From the NCBI GenBank assembly GCA_021604645.1, contig BQJJ01000016.1:1-47877 (forward strand): 47,877 bases of DNA, given 5' to 3'. This document shows, piece by piece, positions 18,243-25,643 of the stretch; positions within the stretch are counted from its first letter, which is position 1, and each line of letters starts with the position of its first letter. This stretch comes from Methyloligella sp. (GTDB taxonomy: Bacteria > Pseudomonadota > Alphaproteobacteria > Rhizobiales > HXMU1428-3). A program made the position numbers and the translations under genes. Under the pieces are notes generated by a model, which worked only from the letters and a program-made list of their open reading frames with translations, searched no databases and was not told the DNA's origin.

Positions 18243-18785
18243 ATGAAAGTCACAGCATTTGGCGCAAGCACAAGTAAAAACTCAATCAATAAAGCCTTAG
18301 CAACTTACGCAGCTAACCTAACCGAAGCAGCAGAAATCAACATTCTAGATTTAAATGATTATGACAATCCCATTTTCAATGAAGATACAGAAAAACAAAT
18401 AGGAAAATCCGAAACCGCTCAAAATTTCATAGATGAAATTGCGTCGAGTGATCTTGTCATCATTTCATTTGCGGAGCATAATGGCACCTATACGGCCGCT
18501 TATAAAAATTTATTTGATTGGGCTTCACGAATTGAGCAAAAATTCTTTCACAACAAACCTATGATTTTTCTCTCTACTTCACCAGGGCCAGGAGGTGCCA
18601 AGAGCGTGCTAAACACAGCTGTAACATCAGCTCCATTCTTTGGAGCAAATCTTCAAGCAAGCCTCTCTATCCCAAGTTTTTATGATAATTTTGATCTAGA
18701 GAAAAACGAGCTCAGCAATCAAGAATTGAAATCAGAACTAAATGAATTAATAAGTAATTACAATTCGTTAACCAAACAAGCATGA
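18243..18785 (+). CDS. NAD(P)H-dependent FMN reductase family protein
   Basis: Flavodoxin-fold oxidoreductase of 180 residues. The N-terminal GASTSKNSINKAL loop would bind the FMN phosphate; AEHNGTYTAAYKNLFDW and STSPGPGGAKSVLN form the flavin-side loops typical of NADPH-dependent FMN or quinone reductases. It is cytoplasmic, with no signal or membrane segment. GTAGGAG precedes the ATG. It is co-transcribed with the pirin gene (15-bp gap). The pair under a LysR regulator suggests quinone or electrophile detoxification, which is inference from context. Confidence 0.88.
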   Translation: MKVTAFGASTSKNSINKALATYAANLTEAAEINILDLNDYDNPIFNEDTEKQIGKSETAQNFIDEIASSDLVIISFAEHNGTYTAAYKNLFDWASRIEQKFFHNKPMIFLSTSPGPGGAKSVLNTAVTSAPFFGANLQASLSIPSFYDNFDLEKNELSNQELKSELNELISNYNSLTKQA

Positions 18786-18845
18786 CTTAGATCAAAGCCA
18801 AAACTCCTAAAATCAGATAAATACAATCCAGTTTACTAGCGATTA

Positions 18846-18884
18846 TTCGAGAAAAGTCAGCTCCCCTGACTGACCTTTCTCGAA
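18846..18884 (+). terminator. Strong hairpin after the pirin/FMN-reductase operon
   Basis: TTCGAGAAA (18846-18854) pairs perfectly with TTTCTCGAA (18876-18884), with GTCAG/CTGAC (18856-18860, 18866-18870) pairing inside. It lies 61 nt past the reductase stop and about 40 nt before the next gene. No T run follows, so it may be a processing or stability element rather than a true intrinsic terminator. Confidence 0.5.
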
Positions 18885-18925
18885 AAAGTAAAACATGAGT
18901 TTCTTTACTAAAAGGATTGTTTCTG

Positions 18926-19873
18926 ATGAATAAGTTAATTGATTTAACACGTGAACAAGGCCAGGATTATGGAACCGGACTGGTTAAATTCAATCATCTC
19001 CTTAAAGAAACAGGGCTTTTTGACGATGATAAATTAGCCGAACTGATAGATAAGACACCCAGAGAATTTTACATGATCACCCACATGAATGTGGAAGGTA
19101 AAAAAATGATCTGGCGCAATGGTGACTTTAATGGCCTTTCTGGCAAAGAGGTTATAGAAGCCATCAAACACGGACAATTGTGGCTATGCTTGCGTGGCAT
19201 AGAAACCTTTTCACCAGAGCATCACGAAGTGATGGAACAAGCCTTTGGAGAAGTCGCAAACGTTACTCCCCATATCAAAACTGATCGCTCACAAACTCAT
19301 ATATTAATTTCTTCGCCCAATGCCAGTGTTCTCTATCACACAGACATTCCAATCATTCATCATTGGCATGTCCGCGGGAAAAAGCGTTTTTACCTTTGGG
19401 ATGAAAAAGACAAAACAGTGCTTCCAGATGAAACATTAGAAGCCGTCATTTTAAGAGAAACAGAAGAAGAAATTCACTATGAAAAAGATTGGGATAAATT
19501 TGCATCCGTAATTGATCTGGAACCTGGTATATCTTGCACATGGCCTCAAAACGGGCCGCATAAAGTCGACAATTTAGATGGTCTAAATGTATCCGTTGTC
19601 GCCGAATATTTCACTCCTCAAGCCAAGAGAAAATACGGCGTGTATTATGCCAATGGTTTTATGAGACGATACCTAGGCTTAAAACCGAGTTCAACTTCAA
19701 CTGAAGGACTAGCAGCATATGCAAAGTGCGCATTAGCACTGCTTCTAAAAAAGATCAAATTCGCCCAAGCCAAAGAACGGGAAATGATGCTTTCATTTTT
19801 GCTAGATCCAAAAAACATCGGCGGGATCATTAATTTAAAACAGAGCGAACACAAACCAATAACTCAGCTTTAA
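18926..19873 (+). CDS. JmjC/cupin-like putative Fe(II) oxygenase
   Basis: Protein of 315 residues from the ATG at 18926, which has AAAGGA 9 nt ahead; a TTG at 18917 is less likely. The central part looks like a JmjC-type cupin: LYHTDIPIIHHWHVRGKKRFYLWDE supplies an HxD pair (His138, Asp140), and GPHKVDNLDGLNVSVVAEYF supplies the distal His212. The iron triad is therefore intact, and the basic RGKKRFYLW strand is characteristic. The C-terminal third is helical. A role as protein or small-molecule hydroxylase is inference; the substrate is unknown. No obvious partner gene is nearby, and mazG converges from the other side. Confidence 0.7.
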   Translation: MNKLIDLTREQGQDYGTGLVKFNHLLKETGLFDDDKLAELIDKTPREFYMITHMNVEGKKMIWRNGDFNGLSGKEVIEAIKHGQLWLCLRGIETFSPEHHEVMEQAFGEVANVTPHIKTDRSQTHILISSPNASVLYHTDIPIIHHWHVRGKKRFYLWDEKDKTVLPDETLEAVILRETEEEIHYEKDWDKFASVIDLEPGISCTWPQNGPHKVDNLDGLNVSVVAEYFTPQAKRKYGVYYANGFMRRYLGLKPSSTSTEGLAAYAKCALALLLKKIKFAQAKEREMMLSFLLDPKNIGGIINLKQSEHKPITQL

Positions 19874-19912
19874 ATATCACAAAAAAAGACAGACACCCCT
19901 GAACATAAAAGA

Positions 19913-20782
19913 TCATTCATGTAGCTTGGCTTCATCCCAAAGTGCGTCCATCTCCTCAAGGCTCGCATCATCAAATGAAACACCGCGCGCTTGAAGTTCT
20001 TTTTCAATATAGAAAAACCGAGAACAAAACTTATTATTCGCACTACGTGCCGCATGCTCTGGCTCGATCTTTAAATGCCGAGCTAAATTTGTGATGACAA
20101 ATAATAAATCACCAATTTCTTCAGTTAATTTTTCTTGAGATTTCGTAGACAGCCCTGCATCTGTCTTGTCCTTCTGTGCTTCATCAAAAGCCTCTTTGAC
20201 TTCATTTAATTCTTCTTCAATTTTATCAAAAACAAACGAGGCATCCGGCCAGTCAAACCCAACTTTTGCAGCTTTATTTTGCAACTTCACAGCACGGCTA
20301 AGTGCTGGTAATCCTACAGGCACGTCATCTAGAATAGAGGAGGAGGCACCACTAATCTTATCCCCCTTCAAAGATTTTTCTTGGAGCTTAATCCGCTCCC
20401 ACATACCCTTTATTTCCAAATCACTCTTAAGGTCATCATCACCAAAAACATGTGGGTGCCGGCGAACTAACTTTTCACAAATAGCCTGGATCACATGCTG
20501 AAATTCAAAACTCTCTTCTTCAGATGCCATCTGAGCATAATAAACTACTTGAAAAAGAAGGTCTCCGAGCTCATCGCAAAGGTCATCCTTATCACCACGA
20601 TCAATTGCATCAACAACTTCATAAGCCTCTTCAATTGTATAGGAAGAGATAGATTTAAAGTCTTGCTTCAAATCCCAAGGACACCCACCATCGGGGTTCC
20701 GCAACTGAGCCATAATGGCAAGAAGGTCATCTAGTTCATAAGTCTCTTTGATGAAAGACTGTTTACTATCAGTATTGTTCAT
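19913..20782 (-). CDS. mazG: Nucleoside triphosphate pyrophosphohydrolase MazG
   Basis: House-cleaning enzyme that hydrolyses (d)NTPs to monophosphates. It has two MazG repeats. The first is at the N-terminus with GGCPWDLKQDFKSISSYTIEEAYE, where EEAYE (51-55) and ELGD (71-74) are the Mg-binding motifs. The second, near 190-270, keeps EEELNEVKEA and EEIGDLLFVITNLA. Length (289) is slightly above the usual 260-280, mainly from the linker. The ATG at 20782 is used. In many rhizobia mazG lies close to hflX; here about 4.4 kb intervene. It converges with the JmjC-like gene. Confidence 0.95.
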   Translation of the reverse strand: MNNTDSKQSFIKETYELDDLLAIMAQLRNPDGGCPWDLKQDFKSISSYTIEEAYEVVDAIDRGDKDDLCDELGDLLFQVVYYAQMASEEESFEFQHVIQAICEKLVRRHPHVFGDDDLKSDLEIKGMWERIKLQEKSLKGDKISGASSSILDDVPVGLPALSRAVKLQNKAAKVGFDWPDASFVFDKIEEELNEVKEAFDEAQKDKTDAGLSTKSQEKLTEEIGDLLFVITNLARHLKIEPEHAARSANNKFCSRFFYIEKELQARGVSFDDASLEEMDALWDEAKLHE

Positions 20783-20811
20783 AGCAACTAACCCATTTCT
20801 GATTTAAACGT

Positions 20812-20844
20812 AAAAAAAGAGGCCATTCATTGAATGACCTCTTT
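20812..20844 (-). terminator. Terminator of the rpsF-rpsR-rplI operon
   Basis: On the minus strand, AAAGAGG and CCTCTTT (20838-20844 and 20816-20822), followed inside by CATTC/GAATG with one mismatch between, form a 13-position stem with a 3-nt loop. It runs straight into seven Ts. It lies 78 nt past the rplI stop and just before the mazG start, so mazG is transcribed separately. Confidence 0.88.
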
Positions 20845-20921
20845 ATAAACGAAAGATTGAAAAGCACCATAATTCCATTTTAAAAAAGAGAAAAATGGCC
20901 CTTATAAATAGGAACTAGCTC

Positions 20922-21560
20922 CTAAGCATCTTTTTCTTCTGTTTCATCAGATGCATCAGCTGAAGCATCTGCAGCTTCACCATCTTCAGAAGCCTCATCT
21001 TCTTCAGTTGGCTCAGCGCCTTCTTCAAATACGTCTTCAGCTGAAAGAACTTCTTCTTCATCTTCTTCAACTTCTAGTGTCACATCTTCGCCGCGAGCCT
21101 GACGTTCAGCTTCTTCTTCTGTGCGGGCAACATTGATGTTAACATTAACTTCAACTTCCGGGTGAAGGCTAACAAGCACTTCGTGCACACCAAGAACTTT
21201 GATAGGGCGGTTCAATAAAATCTGGTTACGATCAACCTGAATACCATTTTCACAAATCGTATCAGCAATATCTCTAGAACTAACAGAGCCATAAAGTTGA
21301 CCAGTGTCACCAGCTTGACGAATAGCAATAAATGTTTCACCAGCAATTTTTTCACCAACCTTGCTAGCTTCACCTTTTAGCTCAAGGTTACGAGCTTCAA
21401 GTTCAGCGCGTTGGTTATCAAAATGAGCTTGGTTTTTTTCATTCGCCCGAAGAGCCTTGCCTTGCGGAAGAAGAAAGTTACGTGCAAAACCGTCTTTAAC
21501 TGTAACAGTTTCACCCATTTGGCCTAATTTACGAATACGTTCAAGAAGAATAACTTTCAT
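20922..21560 (-). CDS. rplI: 50S ribosomal protein L9 with acidic tail
   Basis: Large-subunit protein binding 23S rRNA. The N-terminal domain has the signature [21 protein letters not shown] followed by [14 protein letters not shown], then the long connecting helix and the C-terminal domain with [11 protein letters not shown] and [21 protein letters not shown]. After about residue 155 there is an extra tail of roughly 55 residues, almost only Glu, Asp, Ala and Ser. L9 is normally about 150 residues; acidic extensions occur in Alphaproteobacteria. It is separated from rpsR by 266 bp, unusually long for this operon. Confidence 0.97.
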   Translation of the reverse strand: MKVILLERIRKLGQMGETVTVKDGFARNFLLPQGKALRANEKNQAHFDNQRAELEARNLELKGEASKVGEKIAGETFIAIRQAGDTGQLYGSVSSRDIADTICENGIQVDRNQILLNRPIKVLGVHEVLVSLHPEVEVNVNINVARTEEEAERQARGEDVTLEVEEDEEEVLSAEDVFEEGAEPTEEDEASEDGEAADASADASDETEEKDA

Positions 21561-21826
21561 AACAGTCTCTCAATTCACTCACGAGTGAGCTTTGTAAATT
21601 TTTGAATTATGAAAGGGGGAGTAGTGAATGAGAAAAAAGAGCAAGTTAAAACCATTACTCTTACATTCGCTGTCCCGCTTTCGCGGTTAGAGCCAATAAA
21701 TCGGGATGATAAATCCAAAAATGCGGCTCAACTAAACTCTTCAAAAGAAAAGTTTTTAGACTGACCCAACTTATAAAATTGGGTCAGTCAATAATCTATC
21801 TAATCAAGCTGATTAGCTAATTGCAT
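21561..21826 (-). other. Long rpsR-rplI spacer with a perfect hairpin
   Basis: 266 bp with no credible open frame inside the S18-L9 operon. GACTGACCCAA (21759-21769) and TTGGGTCAGTC (21779-21789) make a perfect 11-bp stem with a 9-nt loop, 38 nt after the rpsR stop; only scattered Ts follow on the minus strand. Smaller stems are CCGC/GCGG near 21674-21685 and CACTC/GAGTG near 21576-21587, just before rplI. It may be a partial terminator plus an L9 leader. In many rhizobia a DUF2232 membrane-protein gene fills this place; here it is absent. Confidence 0.6.
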
Positions 21827-22075
21827 TTAGCTGATTACATAAGGAATCAAACCAAGAAAACGCGCACGCTTGATAGCTTTTGCAAGTTCGCGTTGTTTCT
21901 TAGCAGATACAGCTGTAATCCGAGATGGAACAATCTTGCCGCGCTCTGAAATAAAGCGTTGAAGTAATTTCACATCTTTATAATCAATTTTCGGAGCACT
22001 CTCTCCTGAAAATGGGCAAGTTTTACGGCGACGATGAAAAGGACGGCGCACTGGTAATTGAGCTATATTTTGCAT
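21827..22075 (-). CDS. rpsR: 30S ribosomal protein S18
   Basis: Small-subunit protein that pairs with S6 on the 16S rRNA platform. The conserved core reads [50 protein letters not shown] (shown in parts), then FLGLIPYV. At 82 residues it is normal for the family. Its ATG at 22075 lies 3 bp past the rpsF stop, so translation is probably coupled. Confidence 0.98.
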   Translation of the reverse strand: MQNIAQLPVRRPFHRRRKTCPFSGESAPKIDYKDVKLLQRFISERGKIVPSRITAVSAKKQRELAKAIKRARFLGLIPYVIS

Positions 22076-22078
22076 CTT

Positions 22079-22474
22079 TTATGACCTTCCTCTGAAATCA
22101 CCACGATCACCGCGATCATCACCACGTCCACGAGGACGGCGGTCATCACGATCATTCTTACGCATCATTGGAGATGGGTTTTCATCATGTTCATCAACAC
22201 GAATGGTCATAAAACGTAGCACATCAGTTGAAATGCTCATTTGACGTTCCATTTCTGCAATAGCAGCTGGTTCAGCATCAATGTTAAGCAATGTGTAGTG
22301 TGCTTTACGGTTTTTCTTAATTTTGTAAGCGATTGGCTTGATGCCCCAATATTCATTCTTGAGGATTTTACCATTACCTTTTTCAAGGATCGTCTTTAAT
22401 TCTTCAATCAACGCATCTACTTGCGCAGTTGAAAGCTCCTGACGACCAAGGAGAACATGCTCATAAAGTGGCAT
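22079..22474 (-). CDS. rpsF: 30S ribosomal protein S6
   Basis: Small-subunit protein, partner of S18. I place the start at the ATG at 22474 ([15 protein letters not shown]), where S6 proteins begin, preceded by AGAAAGG. A longer open frame back to 22657 only reads through the upstream repeat region and has no family similarity. Typical S6 segments are GGI-type [21 protein letters not shown] and FMTIRVDEH. The C-terminus adds a basic/acidic RGD-rich tail (about 30 residues, [17 protein letters not shown]), as in many alphaproteobacterial S6 proteins. It is the first gene of the S6-S18-L9 operon. Confidence 0.96.
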   Translation of the reverse strand: MPLYEHVLLGRQELSTAQVDALIEELKTILEKGNGKILKNEYWGIKPIAYKIKKNRKAHYTLLNIDAEPAAIAEMERQMSISTDVLRFMTIRVDEHDENPSPMMRKNDRDDRRPRGRGDDRGDRGDFRGRS

Positions 22475-22918
22475 GAAAGAGCCTTTCTGTTTTAAATGAC
22501 ATGAACCAGTCCAATGCATAGCCTTCGACGAGCCCTGTGAAAGGCCCCAGCACTTTTTTAAAATTAATATGCTGACGCTTATGGCATCTAAAGCATAAGA
22601 AATATCAATTAAGCACAAATAAATCGTGTGGATGCTTTGTGGGCATCTGAAGCACAATTAAAAAGTCAAACTCGTATGGAGTGAAGACACCTAATAAGAA
22701 AACTTAAAAGTTCAGCCTTCAACTGTACTGATTCAAAAAAGGTTATATATGAGAAAAAAACAGAAAAAGCAAAGGAATTTTGCATAAAGATGACTGATCC
22801 AGGCAGTATTTTAGCTGGATTTCATCAAACAGGCATCAACTATCACTTGCTTTTTAGGTGGAGAGACGATTAATAGAGCAAAATTAAATTTAGTCGAACT
22901 TAAAATGGTAGGAATAAT
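22475..22918. other. Divergent intergenic region rpsF / fabD
   Basis: 444 bp holding the promoters of the ribosomal operon (minus) and of fabD (plus). Besides the repeat pair at 22572-22662, I see only A+T-rich sequence; GGTAGGA at about 22907-22913 is the fabD ribosome-binding site. No credible gene is present: the extension of the rpsF frame across this region encodes unrelated residues. Confidence 0.6.
22572..22662 (+). repeat. Two copies of the dispersed element between rpsF and fabD
   Basis: The full copy at 22630-22662 has a perfect GATGC/GCATC stem (22631-22635, 22643-22647) around TTTGTGG, then CTGAAGCACAATTAA. The shorter copy at about 22573-22602 has GACGC and GCATC arms (one mismatch, which is a G-T wobble on the minus strand) and CTAAAGCATAAG. 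Compared with the copy at 3640, the arm sequence has changed on both sides so pairing is kept. Confidence 0.75.
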
Positions 22919-23881
22919 ATGTCCATAGCATTCACATTTCCAGGGCAAGGAAGCCAACAAGTTGGCATGGGTAAAGATCTAGCTGATGAATTTCAGGTCG
23001 CCCGTGATGTCTTTAACGAAGTCGACGAAGCATTAGGCAAAAGCCTTACAAAAATCATGTGGGAAGGCCCTGCTGACGAGCTAACACTAACTGAAAACGC
23101 CCAACCAGCGCTCATGGCCGTCTCTATTGCCGTCATGCGCTGCCTGGAAAATGAATTTGGTCTGGATTTAGCTTCAAAAGTTAAATATGTAGCCGGTCAC
23201 TCATTGGGAGAATATTCTGCGCTCGCAGCAGCTGGAACCTTCACTTTAACCGATACTGCCCAACTTTTGCGAATTCGCGGTAAATCAATGCAAGCGGCTG
23301 TGCCTGTTAATGAAGGCGCAATGGCAGCGCTCTTAGGTCTTGACCTACCAGACGCGATTAAATTAGCTGAGAAAGCTAGCATAGCAGAAGACGGATCAAC
23401 TGAAGTCTGTAACGCAGCAAATGATAATGCACCTGGACAAGTCGTTTTAAGCGGCCACAGAGCAGCTATCGAACGTGCCGTAGAACTTGCAAGTGAATTT
23501 GGCGCACGACGCGCTGTTCTACTAGATGTAAGCGCACCTTTCCATTGCTCCCTAATGCAACCAGCTGCTGACGCAATGAAAGATGCCCTTTCAAATACAG
23601 AAATGAAAAATCCTGTCGTTCCACTAGTTGCAAACACCTTAGCTACTGCAATCACGGACGCTGATGCAATCCGCGAAGGGCTAGTTAACCAGGTCACTGG
23701 TCAAGTCCGCTGGAGAGAGTCAGTTGAATTTATGGCAGCCAATGGCATTACCACTCTTTATGAAATTGGCTCTGGCCGCGTCTTAACTGGTCTTGCACGC
23801 CGCATTGAGCGAAGTTTAGAAGCCAACTCAATTGGCGCACCAGACGATATAAAAGGCGCAGCTGAAACATTCGGTGCCTAA
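22919..23881 (+). CDS. fabD: Malonyl-CoA:ACP transacylase
   Basis: Transfers malonyl from CoA to acyl carrier protein, supplying the extender unit for fatty-acid synthesis. It shows the N-terminal FPGQGSQQVGMGKDL and the nucleophile elbow GHSLGEYSALAAAG with Ser95. The catalytic His209 is in DVSAPFHCSLMQP. RGKSMQAAVP carries the conserved Arg for malonyl binding. Length (320) is normal. It begins the fab cluster; fabG follows after 82 bp and acpP after another 378 bp. The ATG at 22919 has GGTAGGA upstream. Confidence 0.98.
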   Translation: MSIAFTFPGQGSQQVGMGKDLADEFQVARDVFNEVDEALGKSLTKIMWEGPADELTLTENAQPALMAVSIAVMRCLENEFGLDLASKVKYVAGHSLGEYSALAAAGTFTLTDTAQLLRIRGKSMQAAVPVNEGAMAALLGLDLPDAIKLAEKASIAEDGSTEVCNAANDNAPGQVVLSGHRAAIERAVELASEFGARRAVLLDVSAPFHCSLMQPAADAMKDALSNTEMKNPVVPLVANTLATAITDADAIREGLVNQVTGQVRWRESVEFMAANGITTLYEIGSGRVLTGLARRIERSLEANSIGAPDDIKGAAETFGA

Positions 23882-23889
23882 TTAATATT

Positions 23890-23919
23890 GAAGGTCCAAC
23901 TATCATTTCGTGGACTTTC
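23890..23919 (+). other. Hairpin between fabD and fabG
   Basis: A 9-bp stem (GAAGGTCCA at 23890-23898 with TGGACTTTC at 23911-23919, one G-T wobble) closes a 12-nt loop, 8 nt after the fabD stop. No T run follows, so it probably marks mRNA stability or processing rather than termination. Confidence 0.45.
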
Positions 23920-23963
23920 AAAGCAAAAATGAAAAAGTATTATAATAGTAAAGTGAGAACCAA

Positions 23964-24707
23964 ATGTTCGATTTAACAGGTAAAACGGCTCTGATCACAG
24001 GTGCTTCAGGTGGCATTGGCGCTGCAATTGCTAAAACTTTGCACGATCAAGGCGCAACAATTGCTATTTCCGGCACACGCCGTGAGAAATTAGAAGAAGT
24101 GGCAAACTCACTTAATTCAGATCGCGTCTACATCACACCTTGTAACTTAAGCGATCGTGATGCTGTAAATGCTCTGACCGGTCAAGCAGAAGAAGCTATG
24201 GGTGGAAAGCTGGACATTCTTGTAAATAATGCGGGTATCACCAAAGACAATCTGTTCATGCGTATGAAAGACGAAGAATGGGATGATGTGATTGCCGTTA
24301 ACCTGACAGCCGCATTCACACTAATGCGCGGAGCCCTTAGAGGCATGATGAGAAACCGATCAGGGCGCATTGTAAACATCGCATCAATCAGTGGTGTCAT
24401 TGGTAACCCAGGACAACCTAATTACTCAGCAAGTAAAGCAGGCCTTGTCGGCATGTCAAAGTCACTAGCTAGAGAAATCGCACCGCGCGGTATTACAGTT
24501 AACTGTATTGCACCAGGTTTTATCCAAACACCAATGACAGATGAGTTAAACGAAAAACAAGTTGAACAAATAGCCCAAGCGATCCCAACAGGCACATTTG
24601 GCGACCCAGATGACATTGCAGCAGCTGTCCTATACTTAAGTTCAGATGAAGCAAAGTACATGACAGGCCAAACATTGCACATTAATGGGGGAATGGTGAT
24701 GGTTTAA
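23964..24707 (+). CDS. fabG: 3-oxoacyl-ACP reductase
   Basis: NADPH-dependent short-chain dehydrogenase reducing 3-oxoacyl-ACP in the elongation cycle. The cofactor loop TGASGGIG is at 13-20 and NNAG at 88-91. The catalytic triad is Ser141, Tyr154 and Lys158 (NIASISG and YSASK), with Asn113 region VNLTAAF. The C-terminal GQTLHINGGMVM is characteristic of FabG. Length is 247. It lies 82 bp after fabD. No unusual feature. Confidence 0.97.
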   Translation: MFDLTGKTALITGASGGIGAAIAKTLHDQGATIAISGTRREKLEEVANSLNSDRVYITPCNLSDRDAVNALTGQAEEAMGGKLDILVNNAGITKDNLFMRMKDEEWDDVIAVNLTAAFTLMRGALRGMMRNRSGRIVNIASISGVIGNPGQPNYSASKAGLVGMSKSLAREIAPRGITVNCIAPGFIQTPMTDELNEKQVEQIAQAIPTGTFGDPDDIAAAVLYLSSDEAKYMTGQTLHINGGMVMV

Positions 24708-25085
24708 AACCAATCACCCTCTTGCGCAAAATTTTAAATGGTGCTAGCGAAAGTACCTGAAACAATAAGAAATACTCAAAATATGGCCTAAATAATAAAA
24801 AATGGCACATTCTTTAGGGTGATTTTTGCTTCAAAGGCGAGAAACGTCATTAAATAAATTATTTAAATTGATTTTGGGGGGCCTATAAAGTAGTCAATCT
24901 TTATAGACCAATTAACTGGAATATCTCAAAGACTTCAAACCAACTTAATGTTTCATAAGTTGGAATTTAAAAGTTTTTGAAAATGAGCGAAACCAAAAGG
25001 GTTATCTGAACTTGATTTATTAAATTCAGTTCTCATTTGGTTTTAAAATACAAAGACCTTAAATAAATAATCATGAGGCAGAAAT
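24708..25085 (+). promoter_or_regulatory. acpP leader region with several hairpins
   Basis: 378 bp with no gene but dense in inverted repeats. AATCACCCT (24712-24720) and AGGGTGATT (24816-24824, then Ts) bracket the fabG 3' region. CTATAAAG/CTTTATAG (24883-24890, 24899-24906), CCAACTTA/TAAGTTGG (24940-24947, 24956-24963) and AAACCAAA/TTTGGTTT (24990-24997, 25036-25043) follow; the last encloses GAACT/AGTTC. All loops are 8 nt in the two middle stems. The acpP promoter and a structured 5' untranslated region are probably here. Confidence 0.6.
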
Positions 25086-25322
25086 ATGAGTGACATTGCA
25101 GGACGCGTCAAAAAAATCGTCATCGAGCACCTAGGTGTAGAAGACGAAAAAGTTGTCGAAAATGCGAGCTTTATCGATGATCTTGGCGCTGATAGCTTGG
25201 ATACAGTTGAGCTTGTTATGGCTTTTGAAGAAGAGTTTGGATGTGAAATTCCAGACGATGCAGCTGAAACAATCCAAACTGTTGGTGACGCTGTTAAGTT
25301 TCTAGAACAAGCTTCTGCTTAA
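25086..25322 (+). CDS. acpP: Acyl carrier protein
   Basis: Small acidic carrier that holds growing fatty acyl chains on a 4'-phosphopantetheine arm. The attachment site is Ser37 in [19 protein letters not shown]. At 78 residues it has the usual size. The ATG at 25086 follows ATGAGGCAGAAAT. It has its own strong terminator 20 nt downstream and a long structured leader, consistent with a highly expressed single-gene transcript inside the fab cluster. Confidence 0.99.
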   Translation: MSDIAGRVKKIVIEHLGVEDEKVVENASFIDDLGADSLDTVELVMAFEEEFGCEIPDDAAETIQTVGDAVKFLEQASA

Positions 25323-25341
25323 GATTTAAGCATGATTGATG

Positions 25342-25379
25342 AAGGCCCGAGCTTTAATAAAAAAGCTCGGCGCCTTTTT
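25342..25379 (+). terminator. Rho-independent terminator after acpP
   Basis: CCGAGCTTT (25347-25355) pairs perfectly with AAAGCTCGG (25362-25370) around a 6-nt loop. AAGGC and GCCTT extend the stem with one bulged C, and five Ts follow. It is a strong intrinsic terminator 20-57 nt after the acpP stop. Confidence 0.93.
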
Positions 25380-25491
25380 CATTTTAGTTCTTAAAACGAA
25401 AAAATTTAAAAACTTTGGGCCTTTATTAAAGACCGCGCCAAACTCTAAGCCTTAGTAAAATTCTAAGTCTTAAAATTTAACTCAGGCGCAT

Positions 25492-25554
25492 AGAGCTTAT
25501 ACCTCTTAGTTATAGAGAGCTTATACCTCTTAATTTAAGAGACTTTGCCTCTTA
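25492..25554 (+). repeat. Three 17-bp tandem hairpin repeats before fabF
   Basis: AGAGCTTATACCTCTTA occurs identically at 25492-25508 and 25516-25532, with a third version at 25538-25554 reading AGAGACTTTGCCTCTTA. Each unit can fold back on itself (AGAG with CTCT). The units are 24 and 22 bp apart. The third differs in its loop but keeps the arms, which suggests the arms matter. The array lies 90-150 bp before fabF in a 321-bp gene-free region whose only other feature is the acpP terminator. Confidence 0.7.
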
Positions 25555-25643
25555 TAGGTGCGCATAAATAGAAATTGCCACCATATTAATGGTCTTAAAT
25601 CATTGCTAAAGGTCAATCTTCAATAATGAGAGGGAGGACAGTC

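Noticed and set aside
22475-22657. 61-codon N-terminal extension of S6
   Set aside because: S6 proteins start at MPLYEHV. The extension reads through the dispersed repeat and has no family similarity; a ribosome-binding site fits the ATG at 22474.
12450-24830. Sigma-54 promoters suggested by TGGCAC near 12450 and 24803
   Set aside because: Neither has the TTGCA/GC element at the required distance downstream.
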